Positions 34,719-43,123 of a stretch of DNA of 64,000 nt are shown one piece after another. Under the pieces are notes generated by a model, which did not search any database, was not told the origin of the DNA, and worked only from the letters and a program-made list of their open reading frames with translations. Position 1 is the first letter of the stretch. Each line of letters opens with the position of its first letter. The translations under genes were made by a program, and so were the position numbers. The stretch lies in the NCBI RefSeq assembly GCF_027923225.1, contig NZ_BSDI01000002.1, positions 131,789 to 195,788 on the forward strand. The letters run 5' to 3'. This stretch comes from Phytohabitans aurantiacus. Its GTDB lineage: Bacteria > Actinomycetota > Actinomycetes > Mycobacteriales > Micromonosporaceae.

Positions 34719-34953
34719 GGAACCCGACGGCCTCCAGATGCCAGCTACTCGATGACGGCATCGTGCGCCGAGTCGCGCCTTCACGATGTGTCGTGTAAAT
34801 GGTGACATTGAGGTATGACATTGTGTAGCGCAATATGAGTTATTGGTAATGCTCTATTTGGTGCGTGCTTTCGAGTCCCCGTCCGTCTAACATTGGGGTT
34901 GCAGTCAGCTACACGCCGTGAGTGCATTTTCCCCCTTTGCGTCTGGAGTAGAC
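34719..34953. other. AT-rich intergenic region with short direct repeats
   Basis: This stretch is clearly richer in A/T than its surroundings, especially 34790-34865. TGACATTG is repeated at 34803-34810 and 34816-34823, 13 bases apart. It probably contains the promoter and leader of the secreted protein gene at 34954. No gene or RNA is recognised. Confidence 0.5.
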
Positions 34954-35391
34954 ATGCCTCAAGTCCGTTCTTCCCGCTTCGCCCGCCTGTTGGCCGCAAG
35001 CGTCGCCGGCGTGGCCGCAGTGGCCCTGCTCCCCGCCGCCAGCGCCCAGGCGGGCACGGCCCCGTTCACCGTGTCGGTCAAAGGTGGCTACAACGACACC
35101 CAGTCCCTCGGCACCGCCACCGGCAGCGTGACGGGAGTGACGGGGAGCACCGAGGCGAGCTACTCGGTGACGCTTTGTGGGCAGAGCACCTACCCGAGTG
35201 CGCGTGTAACCATCCAAGGAGGAACCGCCACAGCCGCCCACACCGTCTACTACCAGAACTGCGAGACCTTCAGCGGCAACCTTGTCTCCAGCTACGGATT
35301 CACCAACGTCCAGGTCACCGTGTCCGGATCAACCTTCTACCCGGGCAACCAGTACACCACGTACTACAAGACCAAGACGGTGTACTTCTGA
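34954..35391 (+). CDS. small secreted beta-rich protein
   Basis: Secreted protein of 145 residues. A signal peptide with RFARLLAASVAG core ends near ASAQAG (about 33). The mature part is Thr/Ser/Tyr-rich with alternating beta-strand pattern and two Cys (TLCGQST and QNCETFSG), probably one disulfide. ATG 34954 has GGAG upstream. Function unassigned; it stands alone behind an AT-rich promoter region. Confidence 0.78.
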   Translation: MPQVRSSRFARLLAASVAGVAAVALLPAASAQAGTAPFTVSVKGGYNDTQSLGTATGSVTGVTGSTEASYSVTLCGQSTYPSARVTIQGGTATAAHTVYYQNCETFSGNLVSSYGFTNVQVTVSGSTFYPGNQYTTYYKTKTVYF

Positions 35392-35401
35392 TCGACGCAT
35401 C

Positions 35402-35520
35402 ATGAAACAGGTCGTCCACCTACTTGCTGGTCTTCCCGGCTCCGGCAAATCGACCCACGCACGGGACTGGAGAAGGACGGCATCACACGACTATCGGTCG
35501 GTGAAGAGCCAGTAGGCTCC
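35402..35520 (+). pseudogene. truncated, frameshifted P-loop kinase remnant
   Basis: ATG 35402 opens a frame with a good Walker A motif (LLAGLPGSGKSTHARDW) that stops after 37 codons. In the neighbouring frame the sequence continues as LEKDGITRLSVGEEPV, as expected after the P-loop in small AAA/zeta-like kinases. One indel near 35465 would restore it. The remaining two thirds of such a protein (about 150 residues) are missing because the barstar-like gene begins. It is therefore both frameshifted and truncated. Confidence 0.7.
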
Positions 35521-35524
35521 CCTG

Positions 35525-36085
35525 GTGACAGTGTTCGATCTTGAGGTTGACGCAGGCCGGCTCGACTTTCGCCTCATGGTCAACGGTGCCGTGACACTCT
35601 TCTGGCGCACGCCCTTGTTCGCCGAGGCCATCAGATGGATGAGTCAGCACGGCTACCGCATCGTGAGTCTCGACGCGAACCTCTGGACGTCCGACGACGA
35701 TCTGCATCGTGAGATCGCGGCGGCGCTTGATTTTCCGGACTATTACGGACGTAACCTCAACGCCCTCAACGACTGCATGCGCGACGTCGTGGACTATGCG
35801 TATGGCACCACGCGAGACGCCACTGGCCTGCTGATGACGTTCTCCGGCTACGACGCCTTCGCGCGGGAGCGTCCACAAACGGCCCAGATCGTGCTCGACA
35901 TCATGGCGGATCAAGCGCGCTGCGCCATGCTGACCGGACACCGGATCCTTTGTCTGGTGCAGAGCAACGACCCCAACATCACCTTCGAGCCGGTTGGAGC
36001 CGCGCCCGTGTCGTGGAATCACGCGGAGTGGTTCGACGACCAACGCCAACCCGGCTCGGCTCCGCACCGGCTCTTCACCGAGTAA
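35525..36085 (+). CDS. barstar-like protein, no RNase partner nearby
   Basis: Cytosolic protein of 186 residues. The C-terminal two thirds match barstar, the barnase inhibitor, including LHREIAAALDFPDYYGRNLN (about 59-78) and ALNDCMRD. An N-terminal extension of about 40 residues is atypical. Barstar binds a secreted RNase in the cell of origin, but no barnase-like gene is seen next to it, so it may be an orphan immunity protein. GTG 35525 overlaps the remains of the P-loop gene. Confidence 0.78.
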   Translation: MTVFDLEVDAGRLDFRLMVNGAVTLFWRTPLFAEAIRWMSQHGYRIVSLDANLWTSDDDLHREIAAALDFPDYYGRNLNALNDCMRDVVDYAYGTTRDATGLLMTFSGYDAFARERPQTAQIVLDIMADQARCAMLTGHRILCLVQSNDPNITFEPVGAAPVSWNHAEWFDDQRQPGSAPHRLFTE

Positions 36086-36139
36086 CTCCAGCCGAGTAGG
36101 TGCGCGGTGATCGCGGGTTCGTGCGGGTACCTTCAGGCT

Positions 36140-36478
36140 GTGGCAGCGCGTTTTGAGCGGGCGATGTGGCTGATGCGTCGTCGCGACCCGCAGGCGCGGG
36201 AGGACGGTTTTCACCTCCTGCTGCCGCACGCCGCCGAGCATGTCGACGAGCTGATCGTCGAGTTTGCGGCGGAGCGCGGTGATCACGGCCTGCGGTGTTG
36301 GCTTCTCGAACTCATCGGGCAAGCCCGATCGGAGGCGGCGTTGCCGCTCCTCGCAGAGCAACTGCATGGACAGGACCCGTCGCTGCGCATGTGGGCAGCC
36401 CACGGACTGGAGGCCCTCGACACCAAGGCGGCGCGCCACGAGCTGTGGAAAGCGCGGGCCAACGGGTTGAATTTCTAA
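36140..36478 (+). CDS. HEAT-repeat-like small protein
   Basis: Cytosolic helical protein of 112 residues. Paired helices with the pattern LLELIGQARSEAALPLLAEQLHG and SLRMWAAHGLEAL (first motif split at residue 75) are typical of HEAT or PBS-lyase repeats, which serve as protein-binding surfaces. GTG 36140 gives the N-terminus VAARFERAMWLMRRRDP; GTG 36107 would add eleven residues. Partner unknown. It follows the barstar-like gene by 54 bases and the two could be co-transcribed. Confidence 0.7.
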   Translation: MAARFERAMWLMRRRDPQAREDGFHLLLPHAAEHVDELIVEFAAERGDHGLRCWLLELIGQARSEAALPLLAEQLHGQDPSLRMWAAHGLEALDTKAARHELWKARANGLNF

Positions 36479-36576
36479 ACCCCGGTACCCGCCGGCAACG
36501 CCCGGGGCCGCCGCCGGGGGCAAGACCTGGTGCCGCCTCGATGTGCTGCTCGGCACAAAGCTTCCAAAGCCGTTGA

Positions 36577-36990
36577 CATGTCATCCACCTTCCGAGCTCC
36601 GAACGCCTCACCACCGGCCGCATCCTCGCGGTCGACCGGGCGGCCAGCGCGGTGCGCCTGGCTGGCGAGCGCAATGCCGCCCACATCCGGGCCGGCACTG
36701 TCGAGGTGCGGCAGCTCGACATCACGGCGGCCGACCTGCCCGACGGTTCGTTCGACACGGTCTTCGCGGCCAACGTCAGCCTTTTCTAGCTAGGCGCCCC
36801 TCCCGGCCTGCTCGACCGCATCGGCCGCCTGCTCGCACCCGGCGGCACCCTGCACGTCTTCGCCAAACCCCCGACCCGCACGGCGATAGAGGCGATCGCC
36901 GCCCAGGTGGCAGCGTCCCTCCGGGACGCCGGCCTCGCCGCCGTCGCCACCACACTGATCGGCACCTGTGCCGCCGTGGCGGGCGATCTA
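36577..36990 (+). pseudogene. class I methyltransferase remnant with internal TAG
   Basis: In the frame of GAA 36601 the sequence reads like a SAM methyltransferase: ERLTTGRILAVDRAASAV, then LDITAADLPDGSFDTVFAAN, then VSLF, a TAG stop at 36787-36789, and LLDRIGRLLAPGGTLHVF. Family members usually have Trp at the TAG position. The N-terminal glycine-rich SAM motif is absent because the frame is closed by TGA at 36574. The gene is thus 5'-truncated and interrupted. Confidence 0.7.
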
Positions 36991-36998
36991 GAGATCAA

Positions 36999-37040
36999 GT
37001 TCAGGATCGGGGCTTTGAGCTACCGCGATGGCCGTCGCGG
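36999..37040 (+). repeat. dispersed palindromic repeat, copy A
   Basis: Contains TTGAGCTACCGCGATGGCCG and the hairpin ACCGCGA/TCGCGGT. Reversed, 23 of 24 bases match copy B at 39234-39257. Its other half (TTCAGGATCGGG) matches copy C at 47984-48018. It lies between the methyltransferase remnant and the next small gene. Confidence 0.7.
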
Positions 37041-37043
37041 TCG

Positions 37044-37367
37044 ATGCCCGTTGCTCCCGCGGCCTCGCCCTTCGCGGCTACACAACCGGTTCGCCGGCCC
37101 GGCACCGCCGCCGACCTCGCCAGGGCCACGAAGAATCCAACCCTGGAACAGACGAGCGCGCCCTGCAGCGTCTGCGACGGGCCGATCGACCCGGCCCGGT
37201 TCCGGCAAGTGTGGATCTCTCTACGGGTCGCCACCGACGTGCTGCCACTGCTGGTGAATGCCTGCTCCACCGCCTGCGTCGAAGCCCTACCGGAGCCAGC
37301 GGACGGATACGTCGCCAACCCTCATCAAGGCGGCCCCGCTGTCCAGCAACCAGAGCCCCGCTGGTAA
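37044..37367 (+). CDS. small Cys-containing protein
   Basis: Protein of 107 residues. After an Ala/Pro-rich start, the part from ATKNPTLEQTSAPCSVCDGP onwards looks conserved: a CxxC pair, then LPLLVNACSTACVEALP with another CxxxC pair, and YVANPHQGGP near the end. Four Cys in two pairs suggest a small zinc-ribbon-like fold. Function is unknown. ATG 37044 lies within the edge of repeat copy A, so the N-terminus may have been altered by that insertion. Confidence 0.6.
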   Translation: MPVAPAASPFAATQPVRRPGTAADLARATKNPTLEQTSAPCSVCDGPIDPARFRQVWISLRVATDVLPLLVNACSTACVEALPEPADGYVANPHQGGPAVQQPEPRW

Positions 37368-37383
37368 GCCGCGAGCAGCACGG

Positions 37384-38115
37384 TTACCGCGGGCTAATGT
37401 CGGCGATGGCCATGCCGGTCGTTCCGGTGGTGACTTCGGCGACCACGCGTCCTGCTGGGCTGATGATGCAGGTCGGCCCTAATCCGATTCGGGATGGGTC
37501 ACGTTCGCCGGTGACGTCGGCTGAGGCCAGCCACATGCCGGTTTCACGGGCTCGTTGTGCCCGGATCTCGTTGTGTCGGGGCTGCCACCAGAACGCCTTC
37601 TGCCGGCGCATCATGTTCTGTGCCGGTACCAACAACACCTGTGCCCCGCTCGCGGCGACCGCGGCTGCCGCTTGCGGGAACTGCGTGTCATAGCAAATGT
37701 TGATGCCAAACCGTACGCCGTCGTGCAGAAACACCGGATAGGCGTCGCCGGCCGTGAACGGCGCCTCGCCAGCGGTCAGGAATGTCTTGCGGTACTTGCC
37801 GGTCACCCGGCCGCCGGTGACGACGAGCGCGGTGTTGTAGTACCGGCCGTGCGATCGTTCGATCATGCCAAGCACGAGCGTGGGGCGGATCGCCGCCAGC
37901 CGCGCCAACACGGCGGCGAACGCCTTCGAGTGCACGTCGAACGCCTGGTTGCGCACATGGTTTTCGGTGACCAGATAGCCCTGTAGAAAGCACTCCGAAA
38001 ACAGCAGCAGGTCAACGGCTGCCGCCTCAGCCCTCGCCGCGAAGTCTTGGACGACGGCCACCGCCGTATCCACGTCGCCGAGGATCTCCCGCGTCTGGCA
38101 GGCCCCGATCCGCAC
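37384..38115 (-). CDS. nitrilase-superfamily carbon-nitrogen hydrolase
   Basis: Cytosolic amidase of 243 residues. The Glu-Lys-Cys triad is complete: Glu41 (FSECFLQGY), Lys110 (GKYRKTFL) and Cys141 (NICYDTQFP). The family hydrolyses nitriles, amides or carbamoyl compounds; the branch is not clear. GTG 38115 is the start. It stands alone, with no operon partners, between decayed genes. Confidence 0.87.
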   Translation of the reverse strand: MRIGACQTREILGDVDTAVAVVQDFAARAEAAAVDLLLFSECFLQGYLVTENHVRNQAFDVHSKAFAAVLARLAAIRPTLVLGMIERSHGRYYNTALVVTGGRVTGKYRKTFLTAGEAPFTAGDAYPVFLHDGVRFGINICYDTQFPQAAAAVAASGAQVLLVPAQNMMRRQKAFWWQPRHNEIRAQRARETGMWLASADVTGERDPSRIGLGPTCIISPAGRVVAEVTTGTTGMAIADISPR

Positions 38116-38128
38116 GCCGCCACCCTAA

Positions 38129-38389
38129 CGCTGCCGCGCGGCGCCCAGGTACGAACTCGCTGGCTACCGGGCGGCGGTCGCCGACAGCGACGCCCACATC
38201 GTCGCAGCCGACGGTGCCACCGGCCGGTAGGAGATCGCGACTCACACCGTAAACCACCAACGCGAGGCCCCTGTGGAGCTTGATAGCACCTCCGACACGG
38301 TCGGCTCGTACGTCGTGGAGGGTGTGCATCCGGCAACTGCCGGACCGGTAGCCGTGTGCCGGGTCATGGCAGTTGGACCACCGTCTTGA
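38129..38389 (+). pseudogene. possible protein remnant with internal TAG
   Basis: A frame open from 38129 to TGA 38389 is interrupted only by TAG at 38228-38230. It reads YELAGYRAAVADSDAHIVAA, then ATGR-stop-EIATHTV and ends with GPVAVCRVM. The first part vaguely resembles a GNAT acetyltransferase C-terminal region. This is the only content seen in the 38116-38363 gap and may be chance in GC-rich DNA. Confidence 0.3.
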
Positions 38390-39110
38390 ACGCCTGGCCT
38401 TCGCCGATCCGCCAGCTGGCGACCACGTCGCGAGGTCCACCGAAGTGCGGGTCGTCGGCGCCGCGGTAGAAGGCACCGTGGCTGCGGGCGCTGTCGTCGG
38501 TGCGGCAGATGTGCCGGAGTGCGTGCCGCAGTCCAGGATGCGCCACGGCGGCCAGCTTCTCGTCCCAGGATGGGTCGATGCCCCAGTCCGGCTCGCATGG
38601 CGGGAGGTGGTCAGGGCCACGGTGGGTGCCGGTGACGAACCGCATGGCGTCGAACAACGACCCGTCGGTGTGTGCCCGGAACTGGATGTCTGGCGACGCT
38701 CGATAGACCTCTTGCGGGGTCAGGCCGCGCTCGATGAGGATCCTGCCGAGATCCTTGCCATGGATAGGGGAGTCGAGCTCGGGCACCCCATGTTGTGCGC
38801 CGCCTTCCACCACGCACGCCTCGAAGACGGACTCGCCGAGGTCGACACTCCAATATGGTGTGTCCAGATCCCAGCCTTCCAGCAGCTTTCCCAGCTCCGG
38901 AATCGTCTCGAAGGGCGCCTGGACGATCTCACCGCGGGCCAGTGGAGCAGGATCGAAACCGTTCTTGAAGAGCTCGACGGCCAAGTCGTCGCAGTCGTAG
39001 TACGCGGCGTATGTGGCCTGTGGAAACTGCTCCAGCGGGCGACCCAGAAGGATCGCGAAGCCCTGGCTGAGCGTCTCATTCCATTCGTCGTGCTGTGCTG
39101 AACCGATCAT
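38364..39110 (-). CDS. uncharacterised cytosolic protein
   Basis: Acidic, soluble protein of 248 residues with no recognised domain. It contains motif-like stretches such as YYDCDDLAVELF, HLPPCEPDWGIDPSWDEKL and HICRTDDSARSHGAFY, without signal peptide or membrane segment. ATG 39110 was chosen since the extra 37 codons upstream are Pro/Arg-rich and unlike the rest. Codon use is ordinary high-GC, so it looks like a real gene. No neighbours suggest a role. Confidence 0.65.
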   Translation of the reverse strand: MIGSAQHDEWNETLSQGFAILLGRPLEQFPQATYAAYYDCDDLAVELFKNGFDPAPLARGEIVQAPFETIPELGKLLEGWDLDTPYWSVDLGESVFEACVVEGGAQHGVPELDSPIHGKDLGRILIERGLTPQEVYRASPDIQFRAHTDGSLFDAMRFVTGTHRGPDHLPPCEPDWGIDPSWDEKLAAVAHPGLRHALRHICRTDDSARSHGAFYRGADDPHFGGPRDVVASWRIGEGQAFKTVVQLP

Positions 39111-39189
39111 CGTCACCAATCCGTGAAGAGTCGCCGCCCCAAGCGCCACCGCCCAAGCGCACCTTAGCGCGACGAAAGCGCGCCCGTAC

Positions 39190-39220
39190 TGCTCCCGCGG
39201 AGGGTGAGGCCGCGGGAGCA
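39190..39220 (-). terminator. hairpin after GH141-like gene
   Basis: A perfect 11-bp stem TGCTCCCGCGG/CCGCGGGAGCA with a 9-base loop lies 68 bases downstream of the GH141-like stop on the minus strand. It sits in the same gap as repeat copy B. Confidence 0.7.
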
Positions 39221-39233
39221 ACGGTCTGACGCA

Positions 39234-39257
39234 CGACGGGCATCGCGGTAGCTCAAA
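39234..39257 (-). repeat. dispersed palindromic repeat, copy B
   Basis: This 24-base segment with core CATCGCGGTAGCTCAAA differs from the reverse complement of copy A by a single base. It lies between the GH141-like gene and its terminator hairpin. Confidence 0.65.
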
Positions 39258-39287
39258 TCTCTGGTTTGGATCGGATGCTGGCGGTGG

Positions 39288-41165
39288 TCAGGACAGGCCG
39301 AGCGTCCGCCGGTAGTGCGGGCGCGGCCCGGCGCTGGCCAGGATCGCGACGCATGCGGGGTCCGCGGCGCAGGCCCGCGCGGGGTTCTCCGGGTCGAGCA
39401 GCGTGTTGCGCCCGAACTGGAGGTCGTGCGGGTCGCCGCAGCCCTCCTCGGGGTTGTCGGGGTTGGCGGGCACCCACGCGCCCGGGTATTCGCGCCGCGG
39501 CACCCAGTCTGGCACCGCGTCGTCCCAGTGGTTGTCGCGGTAGCGGACGTTGCGCACCGGGCGGTCGCCCCACTCCTCGCTGCAGCCGCCGATCGCGGCG
39601 ACGTAGTCGTAGACGGCGTTGCGGTCGACGGTCGCCCAGTTGGTGCTGTCGTCGGTGTAGATGCCGACGCCCCACTCGCCGTCATCGCTGTCGGTGACGG
39701 CGTTTCCGGCGATGACGAGGCCGTCGGCGTACGAGGTGCCCTGCTCGCCGCGCACGTAGATGCCGCCGCCGTCGTCGAGCAGCTTGTTGGTGTGGAAGAC
39801 CCGGTTACCCACGATCCGGTTGCTGTGCATGATGCCGCGCAGGTCGTCGCTCGGTCCGGAGAGGATCCCGCTGTACGGCACGTCGTCGACCTGGTTGTGC
39901 GCGATGGTGGTGTGCTGGGTCGCGGTGTCCCAGATGCCTGACGCGGCGCGGTACTCGACGCCGATGTGGTGGATCCAGTTGTCGCTGATCAGGTTGCCCC
40001 GGTTGGTGCCCGTCTCGTCTGGCGGCACCACGCCCATCAGGATCCCGCCGTCGGAGATGTCGGTGAAGACGTTGCCGCTGACCACGTTGTGCGAGCTGCT
40101 TTTCGACAGCTCCAAGCCCTGGCCGCCGAGATGGGTGAAACGGTTGCCCTCCAGCGTCACCCGCTCGGCGTTGTGGAAGGTGACCGCGCCCGGCACCGTG
40201 TGCAGCCCGTCCTCTCGCAGGTACATGCTCCACGCCGCGGGGAAGCCCGCCGGTTCGCTGGACCCGAGCCAGGTGGCGTACGCGAAGGTCAGCCCGCGGA
40301 AGCCGAGGTCGCGTACGCCGGTGCCGGTGACCAGCGACTCCAGGACCGGCGCGACGACGGTGGCGCGGCGCATGTCCTCGCCCGGCCGCGGGCGGTAGAG
40401 CAGCTCGTGCCGGCTCCGGTCGAGGTACCAGTCGCCGGGGCGGGTCAGGAAGCTCGGCGAGTTCTCCGCCTGGTACACGGACGCGAGCGCCTCGGCCCCG
40501 TAGAGGCTTCGTGCCAGGTCCCAACACGGCTGGTCCATCGTGATCGTGTTCCCCGAGACGCCGGCGACGCCGCAGCGTCCTTCGACGTAGCTGTAGCGGT
40601 ATACGAACTCGATGGAGCCTGGGGCACGCCAGGTCCGCGGGATGGTGCTCGTCGTCGTGTACCCGGTGTCGGTGAGCGTGAGCGTGCCGGGGATCGCGGC
40701 GGTGGTCCGGTTGGCCCGCCGGCCGTCGACGTAGAGCTGCCGGGTCTCCAGGTCGCCGGCGTCGGCGCGCCAGATCCCGTCCCGTCCCGGGCGCCAGCCG
40801 GAGACCGTCCGGCCGCCGCTGATGGTCACCGGCTCCTGGCGGGCCGTCCCGTACCCGTACGCCTGGTAGACCGCGCCGGAGTCGCCGGCGTCCCCGGACA
40901 TGCGCAGCGGGCTAGCAAGCGTGTACGTGCCGCCGCGCAGGTTGACCACGACGCTAGCGCCGGCCAGGTCGCGGACCGCGCGCTGGGCGCGTTCCAGCGT
41001 CGCGAACGGCCGGTCGAGTGTGCCCGGACCGGTGTCCTCACCGGACGGTGCGATGTAGAGCTGCCGTACCGGCGGTGGGGCCGCCCGCGCCGGCGTCACC
41101 GCCATGGGCAACGCGGCCGCCAACACCGACACCGACACCGACACCGCCAACATCCGCGTGACCAT
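39288..41165 (-). CDS. secreted right-handed beta-helix enzyme, GH141-like
   Basis: Secreted protein of 625 residues. After a signal peptide (about 1-28), the N-terminal part starts YIAPSGEDTGPGTLDRPFAT, typical of parallel beta-helix polysaccharide enzymes. Coils of the helix (NNI-like repeats such as NVVSGNVFTDISDGGILMG, NLISDNWIHHIG) fill about 320-560. Family GH141, which includes fucosidases and xylanases acting on pectin or xylan, is the closest remembered match. The catalytic residues were not identified. It is transcribed alone; a palindrome at 41242 lies in its promoter region. Confidence 0.8.
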   Translation of the reverse strand: MVTRMLAVSVSVSVLAAALPMAVTPARAAPPPVRQLYIAPSGEDTGPGTLDRPFATLERAQRAVRDLAGASVVVNLRGGTYTLASPLRMSGDAGDSGAVYQAYGYGTARQEPVTISGGRTVSGWRPGRDGIWRADAGDLETRQLYVDGRRANRTTAAIPGTLTLTDTGYTTTSTIPRTWRAPGSIEFVYRYSYVEGRCGVAGVSGNTITMDQPCWDLARSLYGAEALASVYQAENSPSFLTRPGDWYLDRSRHELLYRPRPGEDMRRATVVAPVLESLVTGTGVRDLGFRGLTFAYATWLGSSEPAGFPAAWSMYLREDGLHTVPGAVTFHNAERVTLEGNRFTHLGGQGLELSKSSSHNVVSGNVFTDISDGGILMGVVPPDETGTNRGNLISDNWIHHIGVEYRAASGIWDTATQHTTIAHNQVDDVPYSGILSGPSDDLRGIMHSNRIVGNRVFHTNKLLDDGGGIYVRGEQGTSYADGLVIAGNAVTDSDDGEWGVGIYTDDSTNWATVDRNAVYDYVAAIGGCSEEWGDRPVRNVRYRDNHWDDAVPDWVPRREYPGAWVPANPDNPEEGCGDPHDLQFGRNTLLDPENPARACAADPACVAILASAGPRPHYRRTLGLS

Positions 41166-41241
41166 GCCAACTCCTCCAGCTCAATGGATGCCTGTGGCAC
41201 CACCCTCGCGCCGGACGCGGCCATCGCGCGTCGCCGATCGT

Positions 41242-41256
41242 TGACCAGGCTGGTCA
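41242..41256. promoter_or_regulatory. 15-bp palindrome between GH141-like gene and kinase
   Basis: TGACCAG-G-CTGGTCA is perfectly symmetric around 41249. It lies between the divergent beta-helix enzyme and histidine kinase genes and could regulate either. TATAGT (41280-41285) may be the kinase gene's -10. Confidence 0.5.
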
Positions 41257-41323
41257 GCCTTTGGTATCGGGCCCGAAACTATAGTCGGATTCGCGGGTCC
41301 CCCGGCGGGCTTAGGCTCGCCCC

Positions 41324-42472
41324 GTGGGTGGCACCAAGGCCGGGGTGACCCGGCTCGTCGACCGGGCCGCGCCGTGGCTGCTGGGCCTGCTGCTGGCGGC
41401 CTTCGTGGTGCTCGACTACGGGGTTCACCTTGCGGTCGCCCTCTTCGCCGTGGCCGCCGGCGTCAGCGCCGGTCTCGCTCGCCACCGGCTGGCTCCGCTG
41501 CTGGCCGTCACCGCGGTGGGTTCGCTGCTGTTTTCCTCGTGGCCGGCGTTCGCCGTCGCGTCCTACTACTCGGCGACCACGCTGCGCCGGGGCGGCCAGG
41601 TGGTGCTCTTCGCCGCCGCGTCGGCCGGTGCCCTCCTGCTGGTGCCCGCGCTGTACAGCCTGCTCGGCACCGACCACGTCCTCGGCCCCGAGGAGCCGAT
41701 CACCTATCCGGAACGGCTGTTCCTCACGCTGCTGCTGGTCGGGCTGCCCCTCGCCGTCGGTCTTTGGATCGGCGCCCGCCGGCAGGTGCTCGCCGGCCTC
41801 GCCGAACGCGCCGAGCGGCTCGAACGCGAGCAGGCCGCCACCGTCGAGCGGGCCCGCGCGGCCGAACGCACCCGGATCGCCCGCGAGATGCACGACACCG
41901 TCGCGCACCAGGTGTCGCTGATGGTGATTCACGCCGGCGCCCTGGAGCTGGACGGCCCGGATCAGCAGACCCGGCACACCGCGGAGCTGATCCGCGCCAC
42001 CGGCCGCCAGGCGCTGACCAACCTGCGCCAGGTGCTGCACGTGCTGCGCACGCCGGCCGCCGACCCGCCCGCGCCGCCGCCGACCCTGGCCGACCTCGAC
42101 CGGCTGCTCCAGCAGTCTCGCGCGGCCGGCCTTCCGGTGCGCCGCACCGACCGCGGCGAGGCCCGACCGGTGCCGGTGACGGCCCAGCACACCGCATACC
42201 GGGTGGTGCAGGAGGCGCTGACCAACGTGCACAAGCACGCTGCTGGCGCCGCTACCGAGGTCACCGTCCGGTACGGCCAAGCCAACCTCGAGGTTAGCGT
42301 CCACAATGTACGGCCATCGGCCGGCCCGCCGGCGGTGCGGCTGCCCGGCAGCGGCCTCGGCCTGGCCGGCCTGGGGGAGCGGATCCGGCTGGCCGGCGGT
42401 CAGTTCCGCGCCGGCCCGGACCCCGAGGGCGGGTTCACGGTCGTTGCCCGCATCCCCAGGGAACCGGCGTGA
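41324..42472 (+). CDS. NarL-type sensor histidine kinase
   Basis: Membrane kinase of 382 residues. About five hydrophobic helices span residues 15-150, followed by a coiled coil and a HisKA_3 dimerisation domain with phospho-His190 (AREMHDTVAHQVS). A short HATPase with GSGLGLAGLGERI follows. No large extracellular sensor domain is present. GTG 41324. The response regulator overlaps its stop by four bases. The stimulus is unknown. Confidence 0.92.
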   Translation: MGGTKAGVTRLVDRAAPWLLGLLLAAFVVLDYGVHLAVALFAVAAGVSAGLARHRLAPLLAVTAVGSLLFSSWPAFAVASYYSATTLRRGGQVVLFAAASAGALLLVPALYSLLGTDHVLGPEEPITYPERLFLTLLLVGLPLAVGLWIGARRQVLAGLAERAERLEREQAATVERARAAERTRIAREMHDTVAHQVSLMVIHAGALELDGPDQQTRHTAELIRATGRQALTNLRQVLHVLRTPAADPPAPPPTLADLDRLLQQSRAAGLPVRRTDRGEARPVPVTAQHTAYRVVQEALTNVHKHAAGAATEVTVRYGQANLEVSVHNVRPSAGPPAVRLPGSGLGLAGLGERIRLAGGQFRAGPDPEGGFTVVARIPREPA

Positions 42473-43116
42473 TCCGGGTTCTGGTCGCCGACGACGAGCA
42501 CCTGGTCCGGGCCGGCCTGCGCCGGATTCTGGAGACCGACGACGGCATCAGTGTGGTCGCCGAGGCCGGCGACGGCGCCGAGGCGGTCGCCGCGGCCACG
42601 CGATGCCGGCCCGACGTGGCGCTGCTCGACGTCCGGATGCCGGGCGTCGACGGGCTCGCCGCCGCGGCCACGATCGCCGCCGCGCCGCAGGCACCGAAGG
42701 TCGTCATGCTCACGACCTTCGACGTCGACGAGTACGTCCACCGGGCGTTGCGCGCCGGCGCGGTCGGGTTCCTGCTCAAGGACACCCCGCCGCGCGACCT
42801 GATCGTGGCCGTGCGCACCGTCTCGGCGGGGCACGCGATGCTCGCCCCGACGGTCGTCCGCCGCCTGATCGACCACTTCGCCGAGCACGGTCCGGGCCGG
42901 TCCGCCGAGGCTCGCGAACGCCTTTCCGTGCTCAGCCGGCGGGAGCTCCAGGTGACCCGGGCGGTCGGGTGTGGACTGTCCAACATGGAAATCGCTGAAC
43001 GGCTCACGATGACCGAGGCGACCGTGAAGACCCACGTCAGCCGGGCCATGGCCAAGCTCGGCGTCACCAACCGCGTACAGGCCGCGCTCCTCGTCCGCGA
43101 CGCCGACCTGACCTGA
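42469..43116 (+). CDS. NarL/LuxR-type response regulator
   Basis: Response regulator of 215 residues. The receiver domain has phosphoacceptor Asp54 (VALLDVRMPGVDG), Asp8-Asp9 and Lys in LLKDTPP. The C-terminal LuxR HTH (about 148-210) has LSRRELQVTRAVGCGLSNME and TVKTHVSRAMAKLG. GTG 42469 overlaps the kinase stop. Targets are not apparent; the convergent DHFR-like gene begins seven bases after the stop. Confidence 0.93.
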   Translation: MIRVLVADDEHLVRAGLRRILETDDGISVVAEAGDGAEAVAAATRCRPDVALLDVRMPGVDGLAAAATIAAAPQAPKVVMLTTFDVDEYVHRALRAGAVGFLLKDTPPRDLIVAVRTVSAGHAMLAPTVVRRLIDHFAEHGPGRSAEARERLSVLSRRELQVTRAVGCGLSNMEIAERLTMTEATVKTHVSRAMAKLGVTNRVQAALLVRDADLT

Positions 43117-43123
43117 GCAGGCG

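Noticed and set aside
35282..35515. Longer frame running from the end of the secreted protein gene into the P-loop remnant
   Set aside because: Its first 40 codons are an out-of-frame reading of the secreted protein gene; the P-loop homology begins only at ATG 35402.
39966..41348. Long plus-strand frame opposite the GH141-like gene
   Set aside because: Arg/Asp/Gly-rich translation without domains; the minus strand has signal peptide and beta-helix repeats.
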